A DNA stretch of 64,000 nt from Tamarix chinensis (Eukaryota; Streptophyta; Magnoliopsida; Caryophyllales; Tamaricaceae), in assembly GCA_030549775.1 (NCBI GenBank), contig CM060174.1:95558132-95622131 (forward strand). Reading direction: 5' to 3'. The notes below the pieces were generated by a model. That model made no database searches. It saw only the letters and a list, made by a program, of their open reading frames with translations, and was not told where the DNA came from. Positions 32,211 through 44,998 of the stretch are shown piece by piece. Each line of letters begins with the position of its first letter. The stretch's first letter is position 1. The translations under genes and the position numbers were made by a program.

Positions 32211-35200
32211 TGTCAGGGCTAAAGTATTATTTCACTTAAATTAAAGTTTAGAACATAAGAACAAAATAGTATTTCATTGCAAATCAACATTATCCTCATA
32301 AATACAAAAGGATTAGGCAATTCCATTACAATAAAATCAAAAAGAAATAACATAGGATATAAGACTCAAGATTTGAATCAAAAGATGTCGAGGTGAACAC
32401 CTGATACTCCTAACTCTAAGCCCTTAATAGAAGCCATCAACCCAAACCCTCAAAGTATTTATGCAACCCTACAAGGTAAACACCGCCCATTGAATAGGTA
32501 GGGGACTGAGAACGGAACATGTCAGTACTATGATACTGAGTGAACCAGTATATAACACTAACATGTAAGGTCACATAAAATGCGTAGGTAATAACATTGT
32601 AGGGATACATTAAGGATATCATGCAATACTGAAATGACCACTACCGACATAATCAAAACAATTTCAAAAACTAAGGGTAGGACACTAAGGCAACTACCAA
32701 ACTAGAAATTCCTAAATAATTCCAAATACCAAGGTAGGGCACTAAAGCAACTATCAAACAACATACCAAATTGGATAGTTTACAACGATGACTACCAAAA
32801 CAATACTCAGATCAATCCACTTACAATCTTACACAATAGTTACTTTTATTTTTAATTACTTAAGAGAGATACAATAATAAACTGAAGACATCAAATTACA
32901 CCGGCTATACCAGTGCACAAGGCATTATGGTACCCTTTTAACCATCCAACCCATAGGCATAATAACACTTTGGTCATATTGGTACACAAGGCAAGACAAT
33001 ACCCTCCATTCCTAGGACACCTAATCCTTAAGTATTGATATCCCCTATAGGGCGTATAGGTCAACTATAGATTGGACTAAGGCATTACTAAGGCATAATG
33101 ACACACCAATGAACCAAACAAATCGATGGCTCCTACTTCGTTTCTAGAGTAGCTACCCATAGAGAGAAACCATTACCAAACTTGATATCTTCCACTTTAT
33201 ATTTTATAAGGTGACCACAAATATCGCATATTGTAAAACTATTCCCATTTTCACAATTATCCCTTGTTCCTTTATTTATAATTATTCAAGTCAACCATAA
33301 TGTTAATTATATATATATAATTCAATATTAAGGTCAATCTATCAAAAGTTTAACGTCATCTTATGTCTCATTATTCACAATAGGTACATCAGGTTGAAAA
33401 TAACCAAAATGCCCTTGAAACCCTAATTTCACCATTATTATCCCAATTTCGTACCAAATTTTATTATTATAAGGATTTATCATGAAAAGGATAAAAGATA
33501 ATGATTTACAATATTTTAGTATGCATGTAATATTTAAATTTTAGAGATTAAATATATTTTTACTTTTTATGGATTTAGTGAGTTGCATGTACAAACCCTA
33601 ACCATGCATTTATAACGTGTCATATATCACATGCAATACCTATGTACATGTTTATAGCATGACATGACATTTACTAGGCAATTCACTTCATGGTGTATAT
33701 AAGGGAACATTTCTAATGCTAGAACATGAGAATGATAATTATCGCCTTCTAACCCTAATCATGTGTGCATGATTTTATACATTTTATATCAACCAAATAT
33801 ACCATGTAAAGATAATCATGTTACACTTATTACGTAATTAACATCATAATCTTGGCAATATCAAAACTCTAAAAAAACTCTAGACATGCATACTTTAATC
33901 ATTCAACATAATACACATGCATGTAGCTCATATTTTAGTTGTAAGCCAAACGTACGTACTAACTATTTACTAGCATGTTAATATCCTTCTAAAGACCTAT
34001 GCATAAATCATACCCTAAACAACATAATGACTTTTATGTGTCACCACATGATGTCACATCTTAGTAAAAGGGTATAGTTACCTCTTATCCAAGCAAGAAT
34101 TAAGGTAATATCCACCCAATTTTAGTCTCCACTCAACCTCTTCAAAGCCCTTACATCAACACACATTTATTAGCATTTAATACAATAAATATCAACTAAA
34201 ATTAATTTAAAATTGAATCAAGAAGGAGGGTTAGAAAATAAATGAGTAAGGGTACTACACGAGGCAACAATGCTATGCCATAAGGAGAAAAAGAGCAGCA
34301 ATGAGCTTTGATAAAAAGAGCTAAAGAATATATGTGAGCAATGGCAATATGTGTCATTGCTATGGGTGGAGATTCAGTACTCTTGGTTGAAGCCAAGGAG
34401 AAGGTTGCGGTGAGGATGGATATGGCTAAGGGAGGTTTTTGTGGAGGAGGATGCAATAAGGGGAGGGAGATCAGCCAAAATAGTCAAAGGACAAGGAGCA
34501 AGGTCTAGTAGGTTCAGCCAATGCATAAGGGGAGAGAAAAAGTGGAGAGTTGTAGGGAGTTTGGTCGGTGATGGCGGGTGATGTGTGATGGTTGTGGTGG
34601 TTTTAGAGGTAGTGTGAGTTGGTAGGGGGAAATTGGTAGGATAGGCCAAAGATAAGGGGTTGAGGTGGTTTTGGGGTACATTTGGTAATGGTAAGAAGGA
34701 GGGAAAGGGAAGGGAGAAGATTGTGTTTGGTAATGGTGAGTTTCGTTAGAAAAATGAAGGGAGGAAGGAGGTTGGTTGAGGTATTAATATGTTATATATA
34801 TATATACACATACACATAGAGGAAGGGAGAGACGAAGTATGACTAGCAAGCCAACCCATACTTGAAGAAGGTGGGACTTGATGGGATAAGGTGTAGCTAA
34901 TTGAGCATGGCAAGGGCATGGTGAAAGTGTGTGCAAGAAAGATGGCATGGAGAAGTAAAAGGAGGTCGTGCAGGCGGGGAATAAAAAGGAAAAGAAAAAG
35001 AAGAAGGAGAAAAGGGAAAGTAATTAGGTTTGGTATAGAATTATATTTAGGCTAAAATAATTTGGGTTAGGGTATAAACTATGAATAAATTTAATAACCT
35101 AATGTCAAACCTTAACCTAATGTAATTTATATCTAATATGTTATAATAATACACATATTAATATCACATTTAGTATAAAAGCCTCCTAAAATAATTATTA

Positions 35201-35262
35201 TAACTAATTATACTTAATTGTCAGTTTATAATTAAGGTCTCTAAAATAAATAAGGTATTACA
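32211..35262 (-). mobile_element. E: diverged long LTR-like element, 3' end lost
   Basis: On the minus strand it starts TGTAATACC at 35262. It keeps diverged family modules: a purine-rich tract (34960-35020), a gtaccagtgtgac-type block (32900-33010), a gggtagctac block (33150) and ctacctattcaatgggcgg (around 32485). It stops near ggctaaag (32217), where other copies still have the terminal 150 bp, so the 3' end appears truncated. No TSD found. Confidence 0.5.
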
Positions 35263-36309
35263 ACTAACCTTTTCATCACTCTTTTCCTCCCCATATCCAG
35301 TCTTTCTCAGGCAACACACCCCTTAGTTGAGCCACTACTTCACACAGCCAAACTCCACCTGCACCCACACATCGTGCCACCTTACCCTTTTTTACTTGAG
35401 TACCTCACAGAAACTAGCCCTATATGTGCCCCTACCTCATGCAGCAAACCTCCATTTGCATCACACATTCACGTAGCTTCAAGCTTCTTCATTTGCCTAT
35501 GTTCTTGCTCATTTTCCATCCTCATTTACCTTACCTTTTACTTGGTTTATTTCTTACATAATAACCATGTATTATTCTTGGGTTTTAGGTGATTTTCTGG
35601 TGGTCTCAGATGAGGCGTCTTAGGATTTTACTTGCTTAGAGGTTGATGTCGACTAGGTAATGATATATGTCTTAGTTAGGGTTTTTGAATGCTATATGTA
35701 AATTTGTATGTAATCTCATACTTGATATTATTAGATCTCATAATTCATGTGTTAATGTCATGGTATGATGATGTTGTATTGTATTATGAAAATGTGAGTA
35801 TTACATGGAAGCATGAGCTTATGTGATATTTCTTGTTATAAGCTTTATCTTGAAACCCTAGAATGTTGGCATGGTCCTTTATCTAAATTTTGTCAAGATA
35901 ATGGGTTCAAAATATGGATAAGTATTGTCATGATGATATATTGAAGGTTGGAAATTGATAATGTTGGAATTCAAAGGGTTTTTCTAAATTGGATGTTTTG
36001 GCTACCTAAAGGGTAAATTGGAAAATGTTATGATAATGTGGAAAATAAGTATGGCATGATAATAATAGAGGGTTTTCTAAATTATTTAATGAGTAAGATG
36101 ATAAAATGGTAGTTGAGTAGGCATCACAATATCTAAAATGAAGCTTTGAGACACTTAGGTTATCTAAGGGTATTTTAGTCAATATAGGTTAAAATATGGA
36201 ATCTTTGGTATCTTTAATGTGATATTAGTTTAAAATGTACTAACTATGTATTTTAACTTATTAAGAATTAACATATATAAATATCATATACATAAAACAC
36301 ATGTATATA
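35263..36309 (+). mobile_element. F element, third fragment
   Basis: CT-rich DNA, then gggttttaggtgattttctg (35580), the splice-like signal of these LTRs, and single units such as taagggtattttagtcaa (36165). B2 interrupts it at 36310. Confidence 0.4.
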
Positions 36310-39300
36310 TGTAATCCCCCAAAATTTTAGAAAACCAATAATTTAATAAATAATTTTTTATTTGAAATAAATTAGCTTTTAAAATTATCTAACTTAATTA
36401 ATTTATGGATTTTTTAGTACATAAATTTGGATGGAAATATTTAGTAAATTAAAAGAGATATTTTGTTATTTTATCATGCTACTTTTATTTAAGTAATTTT
36501 TCAAAACTAATATTTTACTAACCTTATCCTTTTTAAATTAATATATTAGATTACAATGAATTAAATTATTAAATTAAATGATTTATTAAGAATATTACGT
36601 TTTTTTGACTTTATAAATTATTTTAACTTATTTTCCCCATTTTTCTCTTTTCCTTTTCTTTTCCCTTCTCCTTTTTCTCTTTTTCTTCTTCTTTCTTCTC
36701 TTCTCTTTTTCTCCTCCTTGGGCCGCCCGACAGGCCTGCTTCCCTCCCCTCCCCTGCGCACTGGGCCACTGGCCCATCACCCCTCCCTCTCTCCCGCGTG
36801 CCTAACTCGGCCGACTCCCCTTTCTTTTTTTCTTTTTTTTCTTTTTCCCCCTGGACCGGCCAGCCTTTTCTTTCCCTTCCCCCCACCGGCCAGCCTTTTT
36901 CCCTCCTTTCCCTAACCGGCCGCCCGCATCATCCCTTCTTTCTTCTTCTTCCCAGGCTGCGACAGCCGCCGACCTGTTTGTTGCTGCCCGACTGCCTGCA
37001 GTCGCCGCCCTGCCACCCTGCCTCTCCCTCTTCTTTTTCTTCACCTTTCTCTACCCCATTATTTCGAAATCCTTCTTCCCCGACCCTCTCCCCTCCATTT
37101 TCTCCCCTCCACTTTCTCCCCTTGATTTCGTGCGCCGCCGCCCTCCGCCGCTCCAACCGCCGCACTCATCCCCTAAACCACCTCCTACACCCTTCGACTA
37201 CCACCTTGCACCACCTCAATACCCATCCCGCAACCCTCTTCCTCCCTTCTTCTATTTTTCTCCCTATTTTCACCCTTCTCGACAGCCGCCTGTAACGCCA
37301 CCGTTCTCCGCCGTCTGGCCGTCTCTGCCGCCGCCCAGACCACCAATTTCCTCCCTGCAACCTCCTCTACCACCCCCATACTTTACTTTCCAGAAACCAG
37401 CCCCTTCACCCCTTCGTTTTTCCCCTTTCTTTTCCTTCCTCGCCAGCCTGCACCCTGCACCCCACTTCGACCGCCACCTTCGCAACCTTGCTGCCGCCGC
37501 CTCCGCCACCATTAGCCACCATCAACACGTCCCCGACCACCTCCTACACCCCCTCTTCACTTCTACACCATCCACTTGCCTTAGAACCTCCCCTAACTAC
37601 CTCATTTTCTAGCCTAAAGTCCCTAAACCGAGCCACCCTTCCTCTCTTCCATCTCACCCCTCTTCGAGCCCTTCCCCCTCTCTTCTCTGCATGACACTCA
37701 CGCTGCTCATGCAGCTTGAGCTTCCCCTTGTTTTGGGTTTAATTTGAAATTTTTTTGAGGTATATTAATAATTAACTAAAGTGTTTTATTGTTAAATAAA
37801 TTTTTATAAAGTCTTATCCTTTTTAATTTCTTATTTCTAACATAATAATGATGGATGTTATTTTTAGGTATTGAGTTACTAATTATGCTTGGTAAGATTT
37901 GATATTTTGCGGGATCGAGGTAATCGTTAAACCTCCCTTAAATGCATGGAAACGTATGCTAGCACATTAGGAATTTGATTATGATTTTATGTATGTTTTG
38001 TGAGCCAAGCATGATATATAAATGGTTGTTTACATTTATTGAAAGAAAAAGGGAAATGCATGATAGCTTTGTGCCATGTGTAGGTATGATAATTAAGGAA
38101 AATGTTGATTATTGATGGAAATGTTAAATGCTTGTTTATGATGTATTATGTTGCTAAGGCTTGAATGATATTATTGTCTAAGGGTATTCTAGTAATTATG
38201 GTTATGAAGTATGTGATCTAATGTATGTAGTTGCTAATGGGTATTATGTTGATTAATAACAAGTTGGTGGACTTAGATGATAAGAATAATATCATTATTT
38301 TATGTAGTGGTGGTAAATTCATAAAAATGGTGCAACAAAGGGTTAAATGGAAATTTTATAAGTGAAAGGGGCGTTTTGGTAATTTTATAAGTAAAAGGGT
38401 AATTTAGTAATTTAAAAAGAAAGGGGTTAAAGGATAATTCATAAGTAAAAGGATAAAATTGTAAGTTGCGAGAAAGAAGGGTATTATGGTAATTTCTGGA
38501 GAAAAGGGTAAGAATGGTAATATTTCAAGTGAAAGGGCAATATGGTAATTTTGAAAGTAAAGGGGGCAAAATAGTAATTTCATAAGTAAGTGGTAATATG
38601 GTAAATTTTATAAGTGAATGGCGACACGGTAATTTTGTAAGTGAGGGGTATTATGGTAATTTTGTGAGTAAAAGGTTAATATGGTAATTTTGGAAAGGAA
38701 GGGCAAAATGGTAATTTGGTAAAGAAAGATAAAAATGATAATTTTGGATGTAAAAGGGTAAGATAGTAATTTGGAAAGAAAAAGGGGTGTTATGGTAATT
38801 TTACAAGTAAAAGGGGTATGGTGGTAATTTTCATAAATAAAATGATATTATGGTAATTTGAAAGTAAGGGGTATAAGGGTAATTTTGTAAATAAAATGAT
38901 ATTATGGTAAACTTGGGAGTAAGGGGGTAACTTGGTAATTATGATAACGACAAAAGATAATTTAGTAATTAAATTATGATTGTAGAAGGGTAATGGGGTA
39001 AGTATGATGCTAGCGAAGGGTAATTTGGTAAATTAATCAATTAAAGGGTATTATGGTAATTTTAATAAAGGAGAAGGGCGATTTGGTAATTTAACCAACC
39101 AAAAGAGAAATATGATAAGTATAGCAATTATGAGGAACGAATGGTGATCTAAAAAGCGTAGGACGTAATTTGATAACCTAAACCGGATAAGGGGTAATTC
39201 GGGAATTATGTAACCTAAAGGGTAACAGGGTAATTTGTTAATGAGGAATGGATGACTTGGCGATTACATAAGTAAGGGGGTAAATAAGTGATTTGTACCT

Positions 39301-40850
39301 AACTTGTTGTTGTGATTGTGGAACCTGATAATGTGATTTAACTAAGGCTGATTAGCCGAGTAAGAGTACCTGATGATTAGTATGGCCTTGATGGTTTCTC
39401 TGTGATAGCTTGGATAACCATCTGAATAAGAAACGACTAATAATATCAGAACGGTTGAGAGTAAATAAATATCTGATTGTCGTGCCTTTGTGATCACCTT
39501 AATTAAGACACTATTACTTAAAGTGAAAGACCTCGAGATCGGGAATGGTGACTCCTTAGGGGTCGCTACCCTAAGGACGTGGTTTAGTCCACGATTATTC
39601 TGTTATTTGTTGGTGTGCCTTTGTGCCCCAGCTAGGCCCTATATCTTACTCTTTCTAGCTCTACGGACCTAGTTAGGGGGTATGCATACTTATGGATTAG
39701 GTGTCCTTGTCGGTAGGGTACTGAGTTAGCTTTATGCACCAGTACGACCAGGGTACCTTTGTGTCCTTGGGTTCGTGGTTGAAGGGTACTGAGTAGCTGA
39801 TGTGTACCGGTACGACTGGTGTACCTTTGTGTCCCGGGTTATTGATCTCCCGTTCGAGGCAAATAAATATGATTGATGTGATGATTAAAGAAAAGAAAGA
39901 TACTATATTTGAAAGTGAAATATTAATGAGCCGGGCCTAGTGATTTATGATATTGAGTACCGGTCCACCGATTATAATAGTGGCCAGGAGCGTTGTGCCC
40001 TGGATGATGATTCTTTATATATCCCGGTTCACCGGTTATAATAGTGGCCAGGAGCGTTGTGCCCTGGATGATGATTTTTTATATATTCCGGTCCACCGAC
40101 AATAATAGTGGGGGTCCCGAGCTTAATAAAACCAGTTATGTATGTGAACAAAATTATGGGCAAGTACTAATTACTTATAGTGGAACAGTGGCTTAAGGCC
40201 TGATTGTTTTGAGTTACATTATGACATGGCTTAAGACCGTAAGTACCGATTGTTCGTAATGATATATTGATATGCTATGTGAACGTTAATTATGTGAATG
40301 TTATATATGTATGTAGCTTGTTTCATGCATGTGTTACATTGCGGGCCTGCTTTTAAGTGGGACTTTAAAGGGTTACTCAGTACCGTAGTACTGAAGGGAT
40401 TCCCTTTATGGGGCCCCTGCCTATTCAATGGGCAGTGCCCTTGCAGGTCTTTTCAGGTGCTACTCAAGTGGGCTACGGGAAAGAGAGTAAGGAGTTATCC
40501 GGTATCGTTAGGGTTTTCCTCCTTCTTCATTTAATTTCTTGGTTTTTGATGTTATGTTGTTACTTTAACCACCATTGGTGGATTTTATTCCTGTAAACGA
40601 TTTGATGAGCTACTCTGATTTAAGTATGTTGAATTTCTTGCAATTTACTCTGATTTATGCATGTTGAATGTCTTTTAAATTGTATTTCATTTTTCTTAGC
40701 CTTAGCACTTGGTACTGGAACGGTATGAGTGAACTGGTCTGGTACTAAGTGTGGCGGTAATACTCCCAAAGTTCACGTTTTACTTAATTTGCTTCCGCTA
40801 ATTTCCTTTAATTAACAAAATTTTTCAGTAGTGAATTTGGGGGTGTTACA
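36310..40850 (+). mobile_element. B2: complete family B long LTR-like element, TSD ATATA
   Basis: It starts TGTAATCCCCC and ends GGGGGTGTTACA, with ATATA at 36305-36309 and 40851-40855. At 4541 bp it is the cleanest uninterrupted B copy. Order: AT lead, TC-rich tract (36640-37680), ctcacgctgctcatgcag (37697), ttatttttaggta (37858), minisatellite (38330-39290), CCTTAGGG hairpin (39553-39577), CCGGTCCACCGG repeats (39955-40115), ctgcctattcaatgggcag (40418) and 3' hairpin (40706-40751). No gag-pol; the long frames in the TC-rich tract are low-complexity. Confidence 0.88.
38330..39290 (+). repeat. Minisatellite of B2
   Basis: Same unit as in B1 (aagggtaatttggtaattt), about 1 kb. Confidence 0.85.
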
Positions 40851-40855
40851 ATATA

Positions 40856-41317
40856 AAACATCATTTTATTCAATAATGGCTTTCTAATTTTTACTATTGT
40901 TATATTTCTCATTTTTGTGAATGAGAAAATAAAATAGTTATCTACATTCCTTTTTATTTTAGAATGATTTTTTCATATATTATATTACTTTATATTAGTA
41001 TTTTAAAAAAAAAAATTATAATGTCTTTGTATTTTAAAGCATAAAAAATAAAATAGTTTTTATATATATATAAAAAACCTCATGCCTTGAATGGGCTCAA
41101 AAATTAGTATCATATATATATATATATAGATACCTACCAAAATCCAAAGCTTCTATCTAATTAACCTAGATTGTTGGTTGGAGGGCCTTAAGGGGTATAT
41201 AGCTTCCTTAAGAGCATTATTGTCTTTCTAAATACTCAAGCATGAAACCTCTTAGTTAATCTAAAACATCCCCCACCATTAATCCAAAGGATCTTGGGTG
41301 TGTTTGTATATATATAT
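40856..41317. other. AT-rich intergenic DNA
   Basis: Short TA runs and no gene or recognised repeat. Confidence 0.5.
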
Positions 41318-41327
41318 AATCCTAAAT

Positions 41328-43661
41328 ATATATATATATAGATTTAGAGTCATATGCGCACCCTTTTATTATGTACAAATGTAGGAACGTTTTCTGACCG
41401 TTGGATCTAAATTAGATCCAACGGTTGAAGAGTTAGAAGCGGAGAAATAGAGGCTCCTCTGCCCCGAGCCCCCGACCCCTTCTGTTTCGCACCCAACCAC
41501 CACACGTCCACACCACTCCGTACCTGCCTCTCCCTCTCCATCGCCCCCCGTCGCCGCCCGCTCGCCCTTCGGTTGCCGCCCGTTCGCCCCCGCGGTTGCC
41601 CCCTCCGTCGCCCTCCGTCGCCCACATTCTTTTCCTTCTAGCTTTCCCCCGACACTGTGCCCACTACCCAGCCCTGAGTCACTAACCCTAACCTGCTGAA
41701 AGTCGTCCACTCCAGCCTCCCGACCCTCACCCGCTCGTCTTCTACCTCTCGGTTTTCTCCATTTCCGTCGCGCGCCGTCTCTGACTCGCTCTCTCCATCG
41801 CCGTTTCTCCCTTTGGATCTCTCCATCGCCGTTTCTCCACAACCCGCTCCAGTCTCTGCCTCGCTCGCTCCATCGTCGTCATATATGTTCGTTGAAGCTG
41901 CCTCTTTACATTTTCGATCTACCTCAGCTAAAAACAATTGGTTTCGTCGATACTCAGATCTGGTAACACAATGACAGTTGTGGTATGTGTGTGTTATATT
42001 TTTGTGCATCTCTTCATTTTTTTATCTCAAATTTTTGTTCTGATTGTTGTGTCGATGTGCAGTAGTAGAGTCACGAGATTGGCCTTCAGCTGGATTCGGC
42101 AAGGATAAACAGATTCAGGTTTGTCAATTTTGATTATGTTCTGTTGATTCGTATATGTTTTTTTTCTAATAATTGTTTTTGATGGCAATGTCGGTACGTA
42201 ACTACGTATTATGATTGCTGTGGTGGTCTGATTACTCTGATTAGTAATAATCAGAGTAATTTATGTGTTGTTAGGTGGTTGTATGTTAATCTGACTACTA
42301 ATCAGAGTGATAATCAGAGTAGTGTTAATCTTAATAGGATGACTATATGTTATTTGATTAAAAATCAGAGTAATGTTACTCTGATTAGTGTTGATTATTG
42401 AAGGTATTTCATTAATCATATCTGTTTATATCATCTGTTTGTAGTTCATTTAGATCCTGTTCTTAGTTTGTTCTCAGCACTAATGTAAATTTTTATATGT
42501 GAATGGCAGATTTTGGAATGGAAGGCCAGAGTTGGATGTATTTTTTTTTTCAACTTTATGAAGGTATTGGTCATTGATGATTTTCATTGTCGTTTAGACG
42601 ATAGTGGAAGTTTTTTTTTCAGACTTGTGTAAGGTTTAATTTTAAGGAATTGTCAAATTTCGAATCATATTGTATAATTAAATGAATGTATATTTAATTA
42701 GTATGTTTTTTTTTCGTTTGTTGAAACATGCATGCCTTTGGATGGAAATTAGATGGTTTAGTGGGTTTGGGGTTTGGGTTTGTATGGTTTGGGGATTAGG
42801 TTTAGGGTTTGGGTTTAGGGTTTAGGGTTTAGAGGGTTTAGAGGGTTTAGGGTTTAGGGTTTAGATGGTGTAGGGTTTAGAGGGTTTAGGGTTTAGGGTT
42901 TGGATGGTTTAGGGTTTAGGGTTTAGGGTTTAGAGGGTTTAGGGTTTAGGGGGTTTAGGGTTTAGGGTTTATGGTTTAGAGGGTTTGGGGTTTAGGGTTT
43001 AGAGGGTTTAGGGTGTAGGGTTTAGGGTTTAGGGGGTTTAGAGGGTTTAGGGTTTAGGGTTTAGGGTTTATGGTTTAGAGGGTTTAGGGTTTAGGGTTTA
43101 GGGTTTAGTGGGTTTAGGGTTTAGGGTTTAGGGGTTAGGGTTTAGAGGGTTTAGGGTTTAGGGTTTAGGGGGTTTAGAGGGTTTAGGGGTTAGGGTTTAG
43201 GGTTTATGGTTTAGAGGGTTTAGGGTTTAGGGTTTAGGGTTTAGAGGGTTTAGGGTTTAGTGGGTTTAGGGTTTAGTGGGTTTAGGGTTTAGGGTTTAGA
43301 GGGTTTAGGGTTTAGGGTTTAGGGTTTAGGGGGTTTAGGGTTTAGGGTTTAGGGTTTAGTGGGTTTAGGGTTTATGGTTTAGGGGGTTTAGGGTTTAGGG
43401 TTTAGGGTTTAGAGGGTTTAGGGTTTAGGGTTTATGGTTTAGAGGGTTTAGGGTTTAGAGGGTTTAGGGTTTAGGGTTTAGAGGGTTTAGAGGGTTTAGA
43501 GTTTGGATATAGGTTTGGATTAGTTTTTTGGTTTGGTATTAGTAAAATCTTAAATGTGATTAAATTTTGATCCAATGGATGAGATTAGTTCTTATGTTTG
43601 TATATTAATTATAGTTTGTATGTGACCCCTCCCCTATATATATATATATATATATATGTAC
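41328..43661. mobile_element. MULE-like TIR element carrying a telomere-like array
   Basis: AATCCTAAAT flanks it at 41318-41327 and 43662-43671 (a 9-10 bp duplication). The ends form long, diverged inverted repeats: left gagtcatatgcgcaccc, tacaaatgtaggaacg and accgttggatctaaa; right, on the minus strand, gggtcacatacaaacta, tacaaacataagaacta and tccattggatcaaaa. Inside are a GC-rich gene-like leader (41440-41960), intron-like signals (aggtttgtcaat at 42119), inverted atcagagtaa motifs and a 730-bp TTTAGGG-like array. No transposase is visible. Non-autonomous Mutator-like is the likeliest class. Confidence 0.55.
42770..43505 (+). repeat. Degenerate plant telomere-type (TTTAGGG)n array
   Basis: Nearly continuous TTTAGGG units mixed with 9-bp variants (TTTAGAGGG, TTTAGTGGG, TTTAGGGGG) and TTTATGG. 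The G-rich strand is on plus. It is internal to the TIR element, not at a chromosome end. Confidence 0.95.
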
Positions 43662-43671
43662 AATCCTAAAT

Positions 43672-43797
43672 TTTGACCTACTATACACTGTTATGCACTA
43701 GGTGATCCTCTGTATAAAACTTAAGGTTATATGGCGTCAATTCCTAAAATAGATAGAGGGTTATTTGATGCATAAAAATATAAACTAAGAGTTATAT
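43672..43797. other. Short unassigned spacer
   Basis: Sequence between the MULE-like and CACTA-like elements; nothing recognised. Confidence 0.5.
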
Positions 43798-44998
43798 CAC
43801 TACTACAACAATAAAAACACACGACAACTTATATACGACTATTGTAGATAGAAAAGTCGTATATAACCCAACTAGTAAATTTTAGAATGGTGGGAAAATA
43901 TGGAGGAACTATAGACAATAATTATAAAATTATAACAATCATCTATAGTTATCTAAAGTGTCCCATCTTATATAAAATTATAGAAATTAGTTTTAGTTTA
44001 AAACCATTGACTATAATTTAACCCCATTAAAAAAACAATTTTAGGGAATAAATGATAGTTTTATTCTATAATTGTTGTCTACACCTTATAAGCTTTCTTA
44101 TTTTCCCATTTTGTTCCTTCACTTTAATCAATAACTAATTTTACTTTCACCCATTTTTTCAGACATGTAGAAAAGAGAACTTGAAGTGGCACGGAGAACC
44201 TCTGCCATTTCTTCCACCTTAAGCTTTCTTCTCCAATTTTCATAGTCATTTTTTCCTCTCCTTGTCATCATTGTCATCATCTAATTAAGTTAGGTATACA
44301 TTTTATCCTTCATTCTTGGTTTATTTTACATGGATACTTGAGTCTACATTCTTAAGTAGTTTTATTTTCTTGAAATATGCTTCTCGGTTTAGCTCTTTAA
44401 TATGTTATATGCCCTTTATTAGTGGTTTCAAGTGTTGAATATAATGTTATTTACTATACTATGGTTTTAGAATTATATATATATTCTTGTTCTGTGGTAT
44501 ATGTATTTTACATGCTGCGTTATTTGGTATGTTATTACCGTTTTATCAGTAATTAGTACAAAGTATTGGTTGCTACTTATTGGTTGGTTACACGTTGTGT
44601 TACAATTTTGCTATTGATTCGAGTGTTGTATACTTTTATGTGGTTGCAAAAGTTTATAGTGTTTTCATTAGTAGGTGTTTAGTGGTAAAATAATGAAGAA
44701 AAATTTAATAGTGATTTTTGTAATGGCAGCTTGGTGTGTGTGGAAACTTTAAAATATGGCAATAGAAAATAGAATTGTATAATTTTTCTTGCTTGCTTGT
44801 GTGGAAATATTTTCTTTTATCAATGCCTTATTAAATTATAAAAATTTTGTTTCTTTGATGGTTAATTTCATACAGTTTTTATGACATCTCAAAATGATAA
44901 AATGGAAAAAGGTGCTAAAGCAAAGAGAAGGAGGTGTAGATAAAAATTTATACAATTTCATATACAAGGGACTTAGATTTATAGTTGATGAATTTACT
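43798..44998 (+). mobile_element. CACTA-like element, left part
   Basis: It begins CACTACTACAACAATAAAA, the signature of CACTA (En/Spm) termini, followed by subterminal cgactattgtagat and gtcgtatataacc motifs. A short ATG frame (44881-44943) starts the remains of a coding region, and a further frame runs into the B3 insertion at 44999. The right terminus (ending GTAGTG) is not in the window. Confidence 0.55.

Noticed and set aside
36798..37612. 160-165 aa Pro/Ser-rich frames in B2 (also 45402-46239, and 55801-56501 in B4)
   Set aside because: Translations of the TC-rich tract. Frames are not kept between B1, B2, B3 and B4.
42770..43505. True chromosome end
   Set aside because: The TTTAGGG array is degenerate, internal, and followed by ordinary sequence for 20 kb.
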